DNA from: an uncultured Oribacterium sp.
GTDB taxonomy: Bacteria; Bacillota; Clostridia; Lachnospirales; Lachnospiraceae
Direction of reading: 5' to 3'
DNA: 22,021 nt
Assembly: GCA_938030845.1 (NCBI GenBank)
Contig: CALHIC010000217.1
Location: forward strand, 1-22,021
The position numbers and the translations under genes are program-made. The number at the start of each line of letters is the position of its first letter. The first letter of the stretch is position 1. The notes below the pieces were generated by a model. The model made no database searches. It had not been told where the DNA came from and worked only from the letters and a program-made list of their open reading frames with translations. This document shows, piece by piece, positions 15,843 through 22,021 of the stretch.

Positions 15843-16757
15843 TTAAACCTCTTGTTTATTTTTCTTTTTGGCCGCCTTCTGGGCCTTGGCACCTGCGGCT
15901 ATCTCCGTGATTTCCTGGGTAATCTGGGCCTGTCTGGCACGGTTATACTGAATACGGAGCTTTTGCTTCAGCTCGTTTCCGTTTCGGTTTGCCGCATCCA
16001 TGGAGGTCATTCTGGCCTGTTGCTCCGCACAAAAGGCCTCCACCAAAGCACTGTAAATATAACCGTTAATATAATCCGGGATAACATTGTCAATCAAGGC
16101 ATCCGTGTTCGGAAAAATATTAAAGGCCTCATAGTTTGCGGTAATCGGCAGCTTAACAAATACCGGATGAAGCTTATCCAAGGGAAGAAGCTGTTCCTCC
16201 TCACATTCCATTTCCAAAGAATTCTTCATTCTGGTGAAAACGATATGGAGTTCGTCAATCTCCTTATCCTCGAAAAATTCCATCATTTTCCGGGTAATCA
16301 CACGGGCTCTGTGCAGGGTAGGATTCTGGGCGGTGTAATGAAAGGCCTCTTCAATGGGAATGTTTCTGCTGTGAAAATAGCTTCTTCCCATCTCTCCTAC
16401 CACAAAAAGCCGATAATTTTGATACTTCGCTAAAAGCTCTTCCGTTTTCCGGATGACATTGTGGTTATAAGCTCCTGCCAGTCCCTTATCCGCGGTCACA
16501 CAGATAATGGCTACCCTTCCCTGACCGTTGGTTACCCCCTCTCGAAGATCCAAATAAGGGTGGGTATAGTCCTCCGGTAAATGTCGCATAACTCTGGCCA
16601 TCATAGACTGCAGGGTATAGAAGTAAGGCTCGGTTTGCATCAAACCCGCTCTGGCCTTACGCATCTTTGTACTGGAAATCAAATACATGGCATTGGTAAT
16701 CTTCATGGTGTTATCAATGCTGTGGATTCGGTCTCGTAATTCTCTTGTTGTAGGCAA
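15843..16757 (-). CDS. atpG: ATP synthase F1 subunit gamma
   Basis: The 304-residue central-stalk subunit. The N-terminal helix (TRELRDRIHSIDNTMKITNAM, then LISSTKMRKA), the middle Rossmann-like region (TADKGLAGAYNHNVIR) and the C-terminal helix (SMDAANRNGNELKQKL then YNRARQAQITQEITEIAAGA) all match the family. The start codon is TTG at 16757, fixed by AAAGGAGG six bases upstream and by the conserved N-terminus. A lysine-rich tail (AKKKNK) extends past the usual end by about 12 residues. It lies 12 bases after the delta-alpha gene. Confidence 0.96.
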   Translation of the reverse strand: MPTTRELRDRIHSIDNTMKITNAMYLISSTKMRKARAGLMQTEPYFYTLQSMMARVMRHLPEDYTHPYLDLREGVTNGQGRVAIICVTADKGLAGAYNHNVIRKTEELLAKYQNYRLFVVGEMGRSYFHSRNIPIEEAFHYTAQNPTLHRARVITRKMMEFFEDKEIDELHIVFTRMKNSLEMECEEEQLLPLDKLHPVFVKLPITANYEAFNIFPNTDALIDNVIPDYINGYIYSALVEAFCAEQQARMTSMDAANRNGNELKQKLRIQYNRARQAQITQEITEIAAGAKAQKAAKKKNKQEV

Positions 16758-16769
16758 GGTCTGCCTCCT

Positions 16770-18791
16770 TTATGAAAGCTTTTCCTCTTCCTTCTTCAGA
16801 AAATCATGGTAGAGCTGAATAATCCGCTGTTCCATATCTTCCTGCAAAAGGCCGGAAATCTCTATGTTCCTGATTAAATCTCCCTCCTGCTCGTTAAAGA
16901 AGGCCAAAACTTTATTCTGTAAGTCCTTCACATCCTTCTTCGCTGTACCCAGGAATTCTTTATGAAGGGCAAGCACCAAAGTTACTACCTGCTCTCCCAA
17001 AGAAAGGGGACGGCCAAGGGGCTGCTTCAACAGCTCCATTAAAATTGCTCCCTGTTCCAGCTGAGTCTTGGTACTTTCATCCAAATCCGAAGAGAACTGG
17101 GTAAATACCGCCATTTCTCTATACTGTGCCAAGTCGATACGCAGGGAACCTGCCGCCTTCTTCATGGCCTTGGTCTGGGCTGCACCACCCACACGGGATA
17201 CGGAAAGTCCTACATTTACCGCAGGTCTCTGTCCCTCAAAGAAAAGGTTACTCTCTAAGAAGATCTGTCCGTCGGTAATGGAAATAACGTTGGTAGGAAT
17301 ATAGGCGGAAACGTCTCCGTCCAAAGTTTCGATAATCGGAAGGGCGGTAATACTTCCTCCTCCCAAAGTATCGGACAAACGGCAGGAACGCTCCAGCAAA
17401 CGGGAATGGAGATAGAAAACGTCTCCGGGATATGCCTCACGTCCGGGAGCTCTTCCCAAAAGAAGAGACAGGGCACGATAAGCTACCGCATGCTTGGAAA
17501 GGTCATCATAAACAATCAGTACATCTCTTCCCTGATACATAAAGTACTCTGCCAAAGAAGTTGCCGCATAGGGGGCAATGTACTGAATCGGTGCCGGATC
17601 CGCCGCTGTTGCCGCTACCACACAGGTATAGCTCATGGCTTCATTTTTCTTTAGGTTCTCCACCAAAGAAGCAATGGTGGATTCCTTCTGTCCGATGGCA
17701 ACATAAATACAGATACAATCCTTTCCCTTCTGGTTCAAGATGGTATCTATGGCAATGGAGGTCTTTCCGGTCTGACGGTCTCCGATAATCAACTCACGCT
17801 GTCCTCTACCGATGGGGAACATGGAGTCAATCGCCAGAATTCCGGTCTGTAAGGGAACATTAACGGACTTTCTGTCAATGATTCCCGGTGCCGGCTCTTC
17901 AATAGGACGATATTCCTTCGTATTGATAGCCCCTTCTCCGTCAATGGGGGCTCCCAAAGCATCTACGACACGGCCAAGATAAGCGTCTCCTACAGGGATT
18001 CCCGCCATCTTGTTGCTTCGTACTACTCTGCTTCCCTCGATGATTCCTTCTTCATCACCGAAGAGGATAACACCGATTCGGTTTCTTTCAATGTTCTGTA
18101 CCATACCCCGAACACCGTTGTCAAAGACAACGATTTCTCCGTACATGGCATGATCCAATCCGTTGATGATAACGATACCGTCACCTACGGAGCTGACAAA
18201 ACCGATTTCTTTCTTCTCCGCCTTTAAATCAAAGTCCTCTACGGAGCTTTGTAAAATGCTGATAATATCCTGCTGGCTGTTGGAGAAGCGCTTATTCTGC
18301 ATTTCCTCCAAAAACTGCTCTCGTCTACCCTTTGTACTCCAATCATACTGGTCGTGACCAACCTCCAGGACAAATCCGCCTCCCAGACTCTCATCCTCTT
18401 CCAATACGACTTCAATGTTCCGGGAATGATATTTGTTATAAACAAATTCCCGAATTCTCTTTAATTGTTCTTCCTCCGGCTTGGTTACATACCGAAGATG
18501 TACTTTTAATTTGGTGGATTCTTCATTGGAGATTTTTTCATACTCCTCTGCCACCTCACCCCATGCACTGAGAAGGCCGTCATTGCACAGTACCTTCAAG
18601 GTATCCCTAACTTCTGTAGGGAAAATGCTATCGATGATAGACATTCTCTTTTCCAAAGGTATTGTGGCGTCGGAAAGCTGTCCTGCCGTCTCCGGTAAAA
18701 CTTCAAAAATCCGACTGGTCTCCTCTATAACGCTTTTCGGAACGCGCATTCTGAAAAGCTGTTTTGCATACTCTACCACTTTTTGCAGCAT
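16770..18791 (-). CDS. atpHA: ATP synthase F1 delta-alpha fusion (AtpH-AtpA in one frame)
   Basis: One 673-residue frame carries two subunits that are normally separate. Residues 1 to about 163 are delta (OSCP), which ties the F1 head to the peripheral stalk: [40 protein letters not shown], and [13 protein letters not shown] then [14 protein letters not shown]. Residues from about 164 are a full-length alpha (510 residues): [23 protein letters not shown]-loop [11 protein letters not shown] (337-347), [13 protein letters not shown], and the arginine finger in [10 protein letters not shown] (Arg533). At the join, ATG 18302 (Met164) has GGAGG only two bases upstream and follows an A/T run of five (18310-18314). 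One extra base there would end delta at a TAA shortly past that ATG. Delta normally occurs once and alpha three times per complex, so a permanent fusion raises a stoichiometry problem. Confidence 0.93.
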   Translation of the reverse strand: MLQKVVEYAKQLFRMRVPKSVIEETSRIFEVLPETAGQLSDATIPLEKRMSIIDSIFPTEVRDTLKVLCNDGLLSAWGEVAEEYEKISNEESTKLKVHLRYVTKPEEEQLKRIREFVYNKYHSRNIEVVLEEDESLGGGFVLEVGHDQYDWSTKGRREQFLEEMQNKRFSNSQQDIISILQSSVEDFDLKAEKKEIGFVSSVGDGIVIINGLDHAMYGEIVVFDNGVRGMVQNIERNRIGVILFGDEEGIIEGSRVVRSNKMAGIPVGDAYLGRVVDALGAPIDGEGAINTKEYRPIEEPAPGIIDRKSVNVPLQTGILAIDSMFPIGRGQRELIIGDRQTGKTSIAIDTILNQKGKDCICIYVAIGQKESTIASLVENLKKNEAMSYTCVVAATAADPAPIQYIAPYAATSLAEYFMYQGRDVLIVYDDLSKHAVAYRALSLLLGRAPGREAYPGDVFYLHSRLLERSCRLSDTLGGGSITALPIIETLDGDVSAYIPTNVISITDGQIFLESNLFFEGQRPAVNVGLSVSRVGGAAQTKAMKKAAGSLRIDLAQYREMAVFTQFSSDLDESTKTQLEQGAILMELLKQPLGRPLSLGEQVVTLVLALHKEFLGTAKKDVKDLQNKVLAFFNEQEGDLIRNIEISGLLQEDMEQRIIQLYHDFLKKEEEKLS

Positions 18792-18796
18792 AGTCC

Positions 18797-19285
18797 TTAC
18801 TCCTTCTTCTCCGCATCTTCTAGGAAGGTATCATACAGCTTTTGATTGTTTTCCACGGAATCCTTGCTGGCTGCAATCTTATAGGCAGCCTTTGCCACAA
18901 GCATAGCCACCTCTTCTTCCATCTCATGTTGCTTCTGTTCAGCCTGTCTCTGCGCCTCTATCTTGGCTTCCGCAATAATCTTGTCTGCCTTCTCCCTGGC
19001 ATTTCCGATGATTTCATCGTATTCAGAAGACGCCTGCAAACGAACGGCCTCTAACTTTTCCTGCCGTTCCGTATCAATCTTTGCCATGCTGTCTTCATAC
19101 TGTTGTTTCAAATCTCTGGCCTTTGTATTGGCCTCTTCCGCTTCTCGATAAGAAGTGTCCAGTTCGTCCTGTCTTGCCTTCAAAGCGGCACGAACCGGTT
19201 TAAACAGAAAGCGATGCACAAAATAAACCAGCACCAATAAATTAATGACTGTAAAAATAATACTACTTAGATTGAGACTAAGCAT
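18797..19285 (-). CDS. atpF: ATP synthase Fo subunit b
   Basis: The 162-residue peripheral-stalk subunit. One N-terminal membrane helix (about 8-28, [20 protein letters not shown]) with the conserved FKPV segment is followed by a long charged coiled coil (about 33-160, rich in Ala, Glu, Lys and Gln) that dimerises and reaches up to delta. GGAGGG lies upstream of ATG 19285. It ends five bases before the delta-alpha gene, so translation of the two is probably coupled. Confidence 0.95.
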   Translation of the reverse strand: MLSLNLSSIIFTVINLLVLVYFVHRFLFKPVRAALKARQDELDTSYREAEEANTKARDLKQQYEDSMAKIDTERQEKLEAVRLQASSEYDEIIGNAREKADKIIAEAKIEAQRQAEQKQHEMEEEVAMLVAKAAYKIAASKDSVENNQKLYDTFLEDAEKKE

Positions 19286-19318
19286 CGTTTTCCCTCCTTC
19301 GATTCCAAAACCTGTTCC

Positions 19319-19534
19319 TTACTTCAAGAAGAGGATGATCATAAGTCCGATAACGAAACCATAGATGGCTGTTGCCTCTGCCAGTGCACAACCAAGCAAG
19401 AGAATCGTCATAATCTTAGAACTTGCTTCCGGCTGTCTTGCTACCGCCTCTGTTGCCTTTCCTGTTGCCAAACCGATGCCTAATCCTGCTCCAAGACATG
19501 CCAATGCTGCAATTGCTGCTCCTAATGCTACCAT
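19319..19534 (-). CDS. atpE: ATP synthase Fo subunit c
   Basis: A 71-residue hairpin of two membrane helices that forms the rotor ring. The first helix is Gly-rich ([11 protein letters not shown]), the loop is ARQPEA (32-37) and the second helix has the ion-binding carboxylate Glu53 in [10 protein letters not shown]. The Gln that sodium-type c-subunits carry in helix 1 is Ile20 here by motif alignment, and the Ser following the Glu is Ala. This suggests proton coupling (inference). GGAGAG precedes ATG 19534. It is very short for the family but complete. Confidence 0.96.
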   Translation of the reverse strand: MVALGAAIAALACLGAGLGIGLATGKATEAVARQPEASSKIMTILLLGCALAEATAIYGFVIGLMIILFLK

Positions 19535-19594
19535 AATTTTCTCTCCATTCTGTCGCTAAGCGACCATTTTTACTGCGACCTACACTACTCCACT

Positions 19595-20281
19595 CTACTC
19601 TACCGCTTCCGCAATATAAAGCGATGTTAAAAAGACAAAAACATACGCCTGTACCAGACCGTCAAAGAGGTCAAAGTACAAGGACAGGATTGCCGGAACT
19701 CCTACCGGAACCACCAGTTCCACCAGTTCCATAATAACGAAGGCTCCTAATACATTTCCAAAGAGACGCATACACAAGGATAATGGTCTGATAAAGACCT
19801 CCAAGATATTAATCGGCGTCATAATGGGAATAGGTTGTGCAAAGCGCTTGACCCAGCCTCCCGTACCGAAGGCACGAATTCCCGCTACTTCCACAAGAAT
19901 AATGCTCATCAGGGACAGTGCCACAGGAACATTAAAGTCCTTTGTGGGCGGCTTAAAGCCGAAAACACCGAAGAGGTTGGCTATACCGATAAAAATCAGT
20001 ACCACCGCCAGATACGTACCGTATTGCTTGCCCTCTTCTCCCAGATTGCCTTCCATAAACTTGTCCAGCTTTGTCACAATCAACTCTGCGACCTGCTGTC
20101 TCGTCCCCGGTGTACGAACCTTGCAATCTCTACCCAACAGGTAAGCGCCAAATATCATTACCGCCATGATGATCCAAGTCACCACAACAGATTCGGAAAC
20201 AGGAATTCCTCCAAAAATCGGAATTGTAAAGACAGTCTCCACATTCAGCTCTTCCAGCAGGGATGCTGCAAGCTTTTCCAT
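19595..20281 (-). CDS. atpB: ATP synthase Fo subunit a
   Basis: The 228-residue stator membrane subunit that forms the ion half-channels. Several hydrophobic helices are visible. The essential arginine is in the RPLSLCMRLFGNVLGA motif, and the last helix (VQAYVFVFLTSLYIAEAVE) carries the conserved Gln and Glu. AAGGGGG seven bases before ATG 20281 fixes the start; an in-frame extension to 20329 would cross the promoter -10 box. It is the first gene of the operon. No atpI or atpZ frame lies before it. Confidence 0.95.
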   Translation of the reverse strand: MEKLAASLLEELNVETVFTIPIFGGIPVSESVVVTWIIMAVMIFGAYLLGRDCKVRTPGTRQQVAELIVTKLDKFMEGNLGEEGKQYGTYLAVVLIFIGIANLFGVFGFKPPTKDFNVPVALSLMSIILVEVAGIRAFGTGGWVKRFAQPIPIMTPINILEVFIRPLSLCMRLFGNVLGAFVIMELVELVVPVGVPAILSLYFDLFDGLVQAYVFVFLTSLYIAEAVE

Positions 20282-20318
20282 GGTTTTCCCCCTTTCTTCA
20301 CTCTCAAGTACCTTTGAG

Positions 20319-20346
20319 ATTATAGGCACTCTCTCCGTGATTGCAA
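20319..20346 (-). promoter_or_regulatory. Main promoter of the ATP synthase operon
   Basis: TTGCAA (20341-20346), 16-base spacer and perfect TATAAT (20319-20324) on the minus strand, about 38 bases before the atpB ATG. Confidence 0.8.
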
Positions 20347-20430
20347 GTATTTTCCAAAATTAAGCTAAAATTATTTTCTACACTATTTTTTTGTTGTTTT
20401 TCTCCAGCAATTTCGGATTCACGAAAGCTA

Positions 20431-20459
20431 ATTTTACATTTCTTACAAGCAAAGTGCAA
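20431..20459 (-). promoter_or_regulatory. Possible second upstream promoter of the ATP synthase operon
   Basis: TTGCAC (20454-20459), 17-base spacer and TAAAAT (20431-20436) on the minus strand, 112 bases upstream of the main promoter. The AT-rich surroundings (20347-20598) hold no convincing gene. Confidence 0.4.
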
Positions 20460-20598
20460 GATGTTTTCATTTTTCTCTTTCATAATGGATACAATACGCA
20501 AAGTTTTTTTCTATTGGAAAATGATATTCATATAGAAATACCATAATTTTTTTAAGTAAAGTAAATAACAAATAACCTGTTCGTCTTGAATCCCTCTC

Positions 20599-20660
20599 TG
20601 AGATAGTGTGTAAAGTGGAAAAAGTGCGTTCAACTTTCCACACGTTTCACGATTATCTCA
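20599..20660. repeat. 62-base imperfect inverted repeat after the EXLDI gene
   Basis: The outer arms TGAGATA/TATCTCA are perfect. Inside, GTGGAAA/TTTCCAC and GTGAAA/TTTACAC pair on the minus-strand reading around a 13-base loop. On the plus strand it is followed by ATTTTT; on the minus strand no T-run follows. It may be a folded RNA end for the EXLDI transcript or a small mobile-element remnant. Confidence 0.5.
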
Positions 20661-20705
20661 ATTTTTGCTTGTTATAGTTCTATAAATCCAGTATTTATAC
20701 CTAAT

Positions 20706-21212
20706 CTAAATATCCAAAAACTCATAAGGCTTTTCCGAAAGAGAAGATTCGCAGCGCTCGGCAAGATACGCATCCTTCTCCTTTAGGCTCTCTATGTCCG
20801 GATATACGTTTAACACTCTGTCCCCCAGATTCCAAAAATCATGTGACCAAGACTGTGGGTTTTCCCATACGTGTGGATTTCCTTTCGCCCAATTTGGAAG
20901 CTCCTTGCGAACCTTGCTTGCCACTGCAAGCTGCCCTTTTGCAGTTTTATAAATCGTGTCAATCCTTATTCCACCGTCTACCGGACGTTCTACACGAGTA
21001 ATCTCCATACCATAGAACATTACCTTTCTTCTTACCCCTTTTTCATAGAGGTTTAACTCAATCTTGTCATATCCTTCGCTTTTGTTGCGTTGAACACTTA
21101 GAAAGTCCTGAAGTGCCTGTATCACAGCGGCAGAAACACTTCCGGCGTACTTGGCAGCATCATCAAATAAGTGTAGATCTGCTTCTGCAACATAAATATT
21201 TTTTGTGGCCAT
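20706..21212 (-). CDS. EXLDI family protein
   Basis: A 168-residue protein ending in EFLDI, the C-terminal signature that names the EXLDI family, whose function is not established to my knowledge. The N-terminus (KNIYVAEADLHLFDDAAKYA, then SVSAAVIQALQDFL) has the strand-helix-helix look of ribbon-helix-helix DNA-binding proteins. The middle holds several predicted strands (KIELNLYEKGVRRKVMFYG) and a Trp/Asn/His-rich stretch (PNWAKGNPHVWENPQSW). I chose ATG 21212, with AAGGAGG seven bases upstream; the ATG six bases earlier abuts the ribosome site. A near-consensus promoter inside a perfect 12-bp palindrome precedes it, so autoregulation by the N-terminal domain is a reasonable inference. It stands alone in an AT-rich accessory region. 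Confidence 0.82.
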   Translation of the reverse strand: MATKNIYVAEADLHLFDDAAKYAGSVSAAVIQALQDFLSVQRNKSEGYDKIELNLYEKGVRRKVMFYGMEITRVERPVDGGIRIDTIYKTAKGQLAVASKVRKELPNWAKGNPHVWENPQSWSHDFWNLGDRVLNVYPDIESLKEKDAYLAERCESSLSEKPYEFLDI

Positions 21213-21257
21213 AACCATACCTCCTTATTTTTGTAACTTGTATCTGAAGTTTAGTAT

Positions 21258-21291
21258 CTATATGATTATGAACATAATTATAATCATATAG
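21258..21291. repeat. Perfect 12+12 bp inverted repeat over the EXLDI promoter (candidate operator)
   Basis: The arms CTATATGATTAT (21258-21269) and ATAATCATATAG (21280-21291) flank 10 bases. The -10 box lies in the centre and one arm, so a bound repressor would block initiation. Confidence 0.8.
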
Positions 21292-21305
21292 AGGTATTTT
21301 ATCAA
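21277..21305 (-). promoter_or_regulatory. Promoter of the EXLDI gene
   Basis: TTGATA (21300-21305), 17-base spacer and perfect TATAAT (21277-21282) on the minus strand. The leader to the ATG is about 58 bases. Confidence 0.82.
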
Positions 21306-21409
21306 GATAGACTTTCTTTCCATCATTATGATGTTGAAGACTGTGATTCTTCACTGATACTGGGAGCCTAATATCAAAATGCAATATACAAAGTTCTTCG
21401 TTTTTGCAC

Positions 21410-21441
21410 AAAAAAAGAGGATGATTCTGCGACCATCCCCT
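21410..21441 (-). terminator. Intrinsic terminator upstream of the EXLDI gene
   Basis: On the minus strand, AGGGGATG (21434-21441) pairs with CATCCTCT (21416-21423) in 8 bp including one G-T pair, with a 10-base loop, followed by seven Ts. It ends transcripts coming from the right edge. The 21306-21409 stretch between it and the EXLDI promoter holds no gene. Confidence 0.87.
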
Positions 21442-21492
21442 ATTACTGCAATCTTATTTTGCTTGGTTTGTTTTATAGTTTCATTTCACCTT

Positions 21493-21778
21493 TTATCGGT
21501 TTTTTGATCCTGTTTTTTCAGCAGATTCTTCTTTGAGTTTCTTGATTGCACCAAGGATAGAATCCTTTGGTTTAGTTTCTTTTTCAAGTGTCTCTTTTTC
21601 CTTCTCACTATTTTGCATTTGTTCTCTTTCTTTCAGCATCTTTGTAGATAGCACCCTGATATTGGCATGCTCCTTGCCAATAAGTTTCCTTGGCAGCTTT
21701 TTCTGCAAATTTATCCTTCATTAGTAGCTTTGCAGCTACCAATGAAGGATTTTCAGGTATTGACCTTTTGTAGCAACG
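21493..21778 (-). pseudogene. Frameshifted remnant of an unrecognised protein
   Basis: Two overlapping frames make one plausible protein tail. The 5' frame (from just after a TAG at 21779) reads RSIPENPSLVAAKLLMKDKF and on through ETYWQGACQYQGAIYKDAER, then soon hits a stop. The second frame continues with REQMQNSEKEKETLEKETKP and ends with GSKNR. Removing one A in the AAAG run near the switch (about 21630) restores a single frame of about 90 residues. No ATG with a ribosome site exists for the start, and it directly abuts a prematurely ended membrane gene. A charged Lys/Glu-rich tail of this type is common in plasmid and conjugative-element proteins, but I do not recognise the family. Confidence 0.5.
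21713..21750. repeat. 16-bp inverted repeat with 6-base loop
   Basis: ATCCTTCATTAGTAGC (21713-21728) and GCTACCAATGAAGGAT (21735-21750) pair along all 16 positions, with a single G-T wobble or mismatch. It lies within the remnant, just past the premature end of the membrane gene. TTTT follows on the plus strand only. Confidence 0.75.
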
Positions 21779-22021
21779 CTATAGTCTCCACATGTGCTGC
21801 TTGTTCTGGAGAAAAGGTAGATGACATGTATCTTACTAAACCTTCGACGCCTAAAATTATTGTTAAAAGAATGCTGTTCATCGTATCGATAAAGATGGCA
21901 ACACTAAAAGCAATGGCAATGCGTTTGCTATTATCGTACTTTCCAATAATCAGCTCGCAGACAATCCCTGCAATCAGAGTAAGCGGAATCACGATCCCAT
22001 AACCTAAAATTGCATATACCA
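21753..22021 (-). CDS. Membrane protein, 3' part; resembles ECF transporter S component (MptD/Trep_Strep type)
   Basis: The frame is open to the window's right edge, so the start is missing. The visible 89 residues hold two or three hydrophobic helices (YGIVIPLTLIAGIVCELIIG, IAIAFSVAIF, SILLTIILGVEGL) and a KYDNSKRI loop. The pattern of an AGIxxELIxGKY-x-(S)KR segment followed by a helix and a soluble FSPEQAAHVE segment recalls integral membrane S components of ECF vitamin transporters, which normally have one more helix afterwards. Here the frame stops soon after HVETIALLQKV, so it seems truncated. Identification is by eye and tentative. Confidence 0.5.
   Translation of the reverse strand, partial: VYAILGYGIVIPLTLIAGIVCELIIGKYDNSKRIAIAFSVAIFIDTMNSILLTIILGVEGLVRYMSSTFSPEQAAHVETIALLQKVNT

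Noticed and set aside
15852..16433. 193-residue plus-strand open frame
   Set aside because: Mirror frame of atpG, which has full family motifs on the other strand; no ribosome site or recognisable domain.
20304..20501. Minus-strand 65-residue frame with a CxxC pair between EXLDI and atpB
   Set aside because: No ribosome site at its start, and it overlaps both predicted operon promoters including the TATAAT box; composition is AT-rich and not protein-like.
21163..21411. 82-residue minus-strand frame upstream of EXLDI
   Set aside because: It spans the terminator, promoter and palindrome and overlaps the EXLDI start in another frame.

Overview
The window looks like chromosomal DNA of a low-to-mid GC anaerobic Firmicute, most likely a Lachnospiraceae member. 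This is inferred from the complete F-type ATP synthase operon, the MalY/PatB-type enzyme, the Lrp plus aminotransferase pair, the RlmD-type rRNA methyltransferase, strong AGGAGG-type ribosome sites and the protein styles; genus is not claimed. Every gene I support lies on the minus strand, so the text reads from right to left in transcription order.

Right edge (about 20.6-22.0 kb): an AT-rich accessory stretch. It holds the 3' part of a membrane protein resembling ECF-transporter S components, which stops early and runs directly into a frameshifted protein remnant. A strong terminator follows, then an EXLDI-family gene whose near-consensus promoter is buried in a 12+12 bp inverted repeat.

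Centre (13.99-20.35 kb): the ATP synthase operon atpB-E-F-(H-A)-G-D-C from a good TTGCAA/TATAAT promoter. The delta and alpha subunits form one 673-residue reading frame. After atpC come a 35-residue single-helix protein and a protein made only of an AIR-synthase/HypE-like C-terminal domain. Its first codons contain a terminator-like hairpin.

9.65-12.9 kb: an Lrp/AsnC regulator, a class I aminotransferase and a GH13 amylase-like protein form one transcript that ends in a clear terminator. The GH13 protein lacks the catalytic nucleophile Asp and so looks like a pseudoenzyme. glgB (branching enzyme) follows with its own promoter and an unusual Lys/Glu/Ala/Pro-rich tail.

2.65-7.0 kb: patB (C-S lyase or aminotransferase type); a lysozyme-like transglycosylase joined in frame to a DUF1304 membrane domain across a short A-run; a block of degenerate 27-29 bp tandem repeats; a 24-residue membrane micro-ORF; and an RlmD-type methyltransferase with a tandem-repeat insertion, ended by a terminator.

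Left edge (1-2.5 kb): an AT-rich modification cassette with its own promoter and a palindromic candidate operator: small Xre regulator, N6-adenine methyltransferase, then a C5-cytosine methyltransferase cut by the window edge. Start/stop overlaps suggest translational coupling. A nuclease, if there is one, would lie beyond the edge.

The most unusual signals are the two in-frame gene fusions (delta-alpha; lysozyme-DUF1304), the apparently dead GH13 enzyme, the terminator-like hairpin inside a coding start, and the EXLDI gene with its palindromic promoter. Both fusions sit at 5-base homopolymers, so a sequencing error must be excluded.
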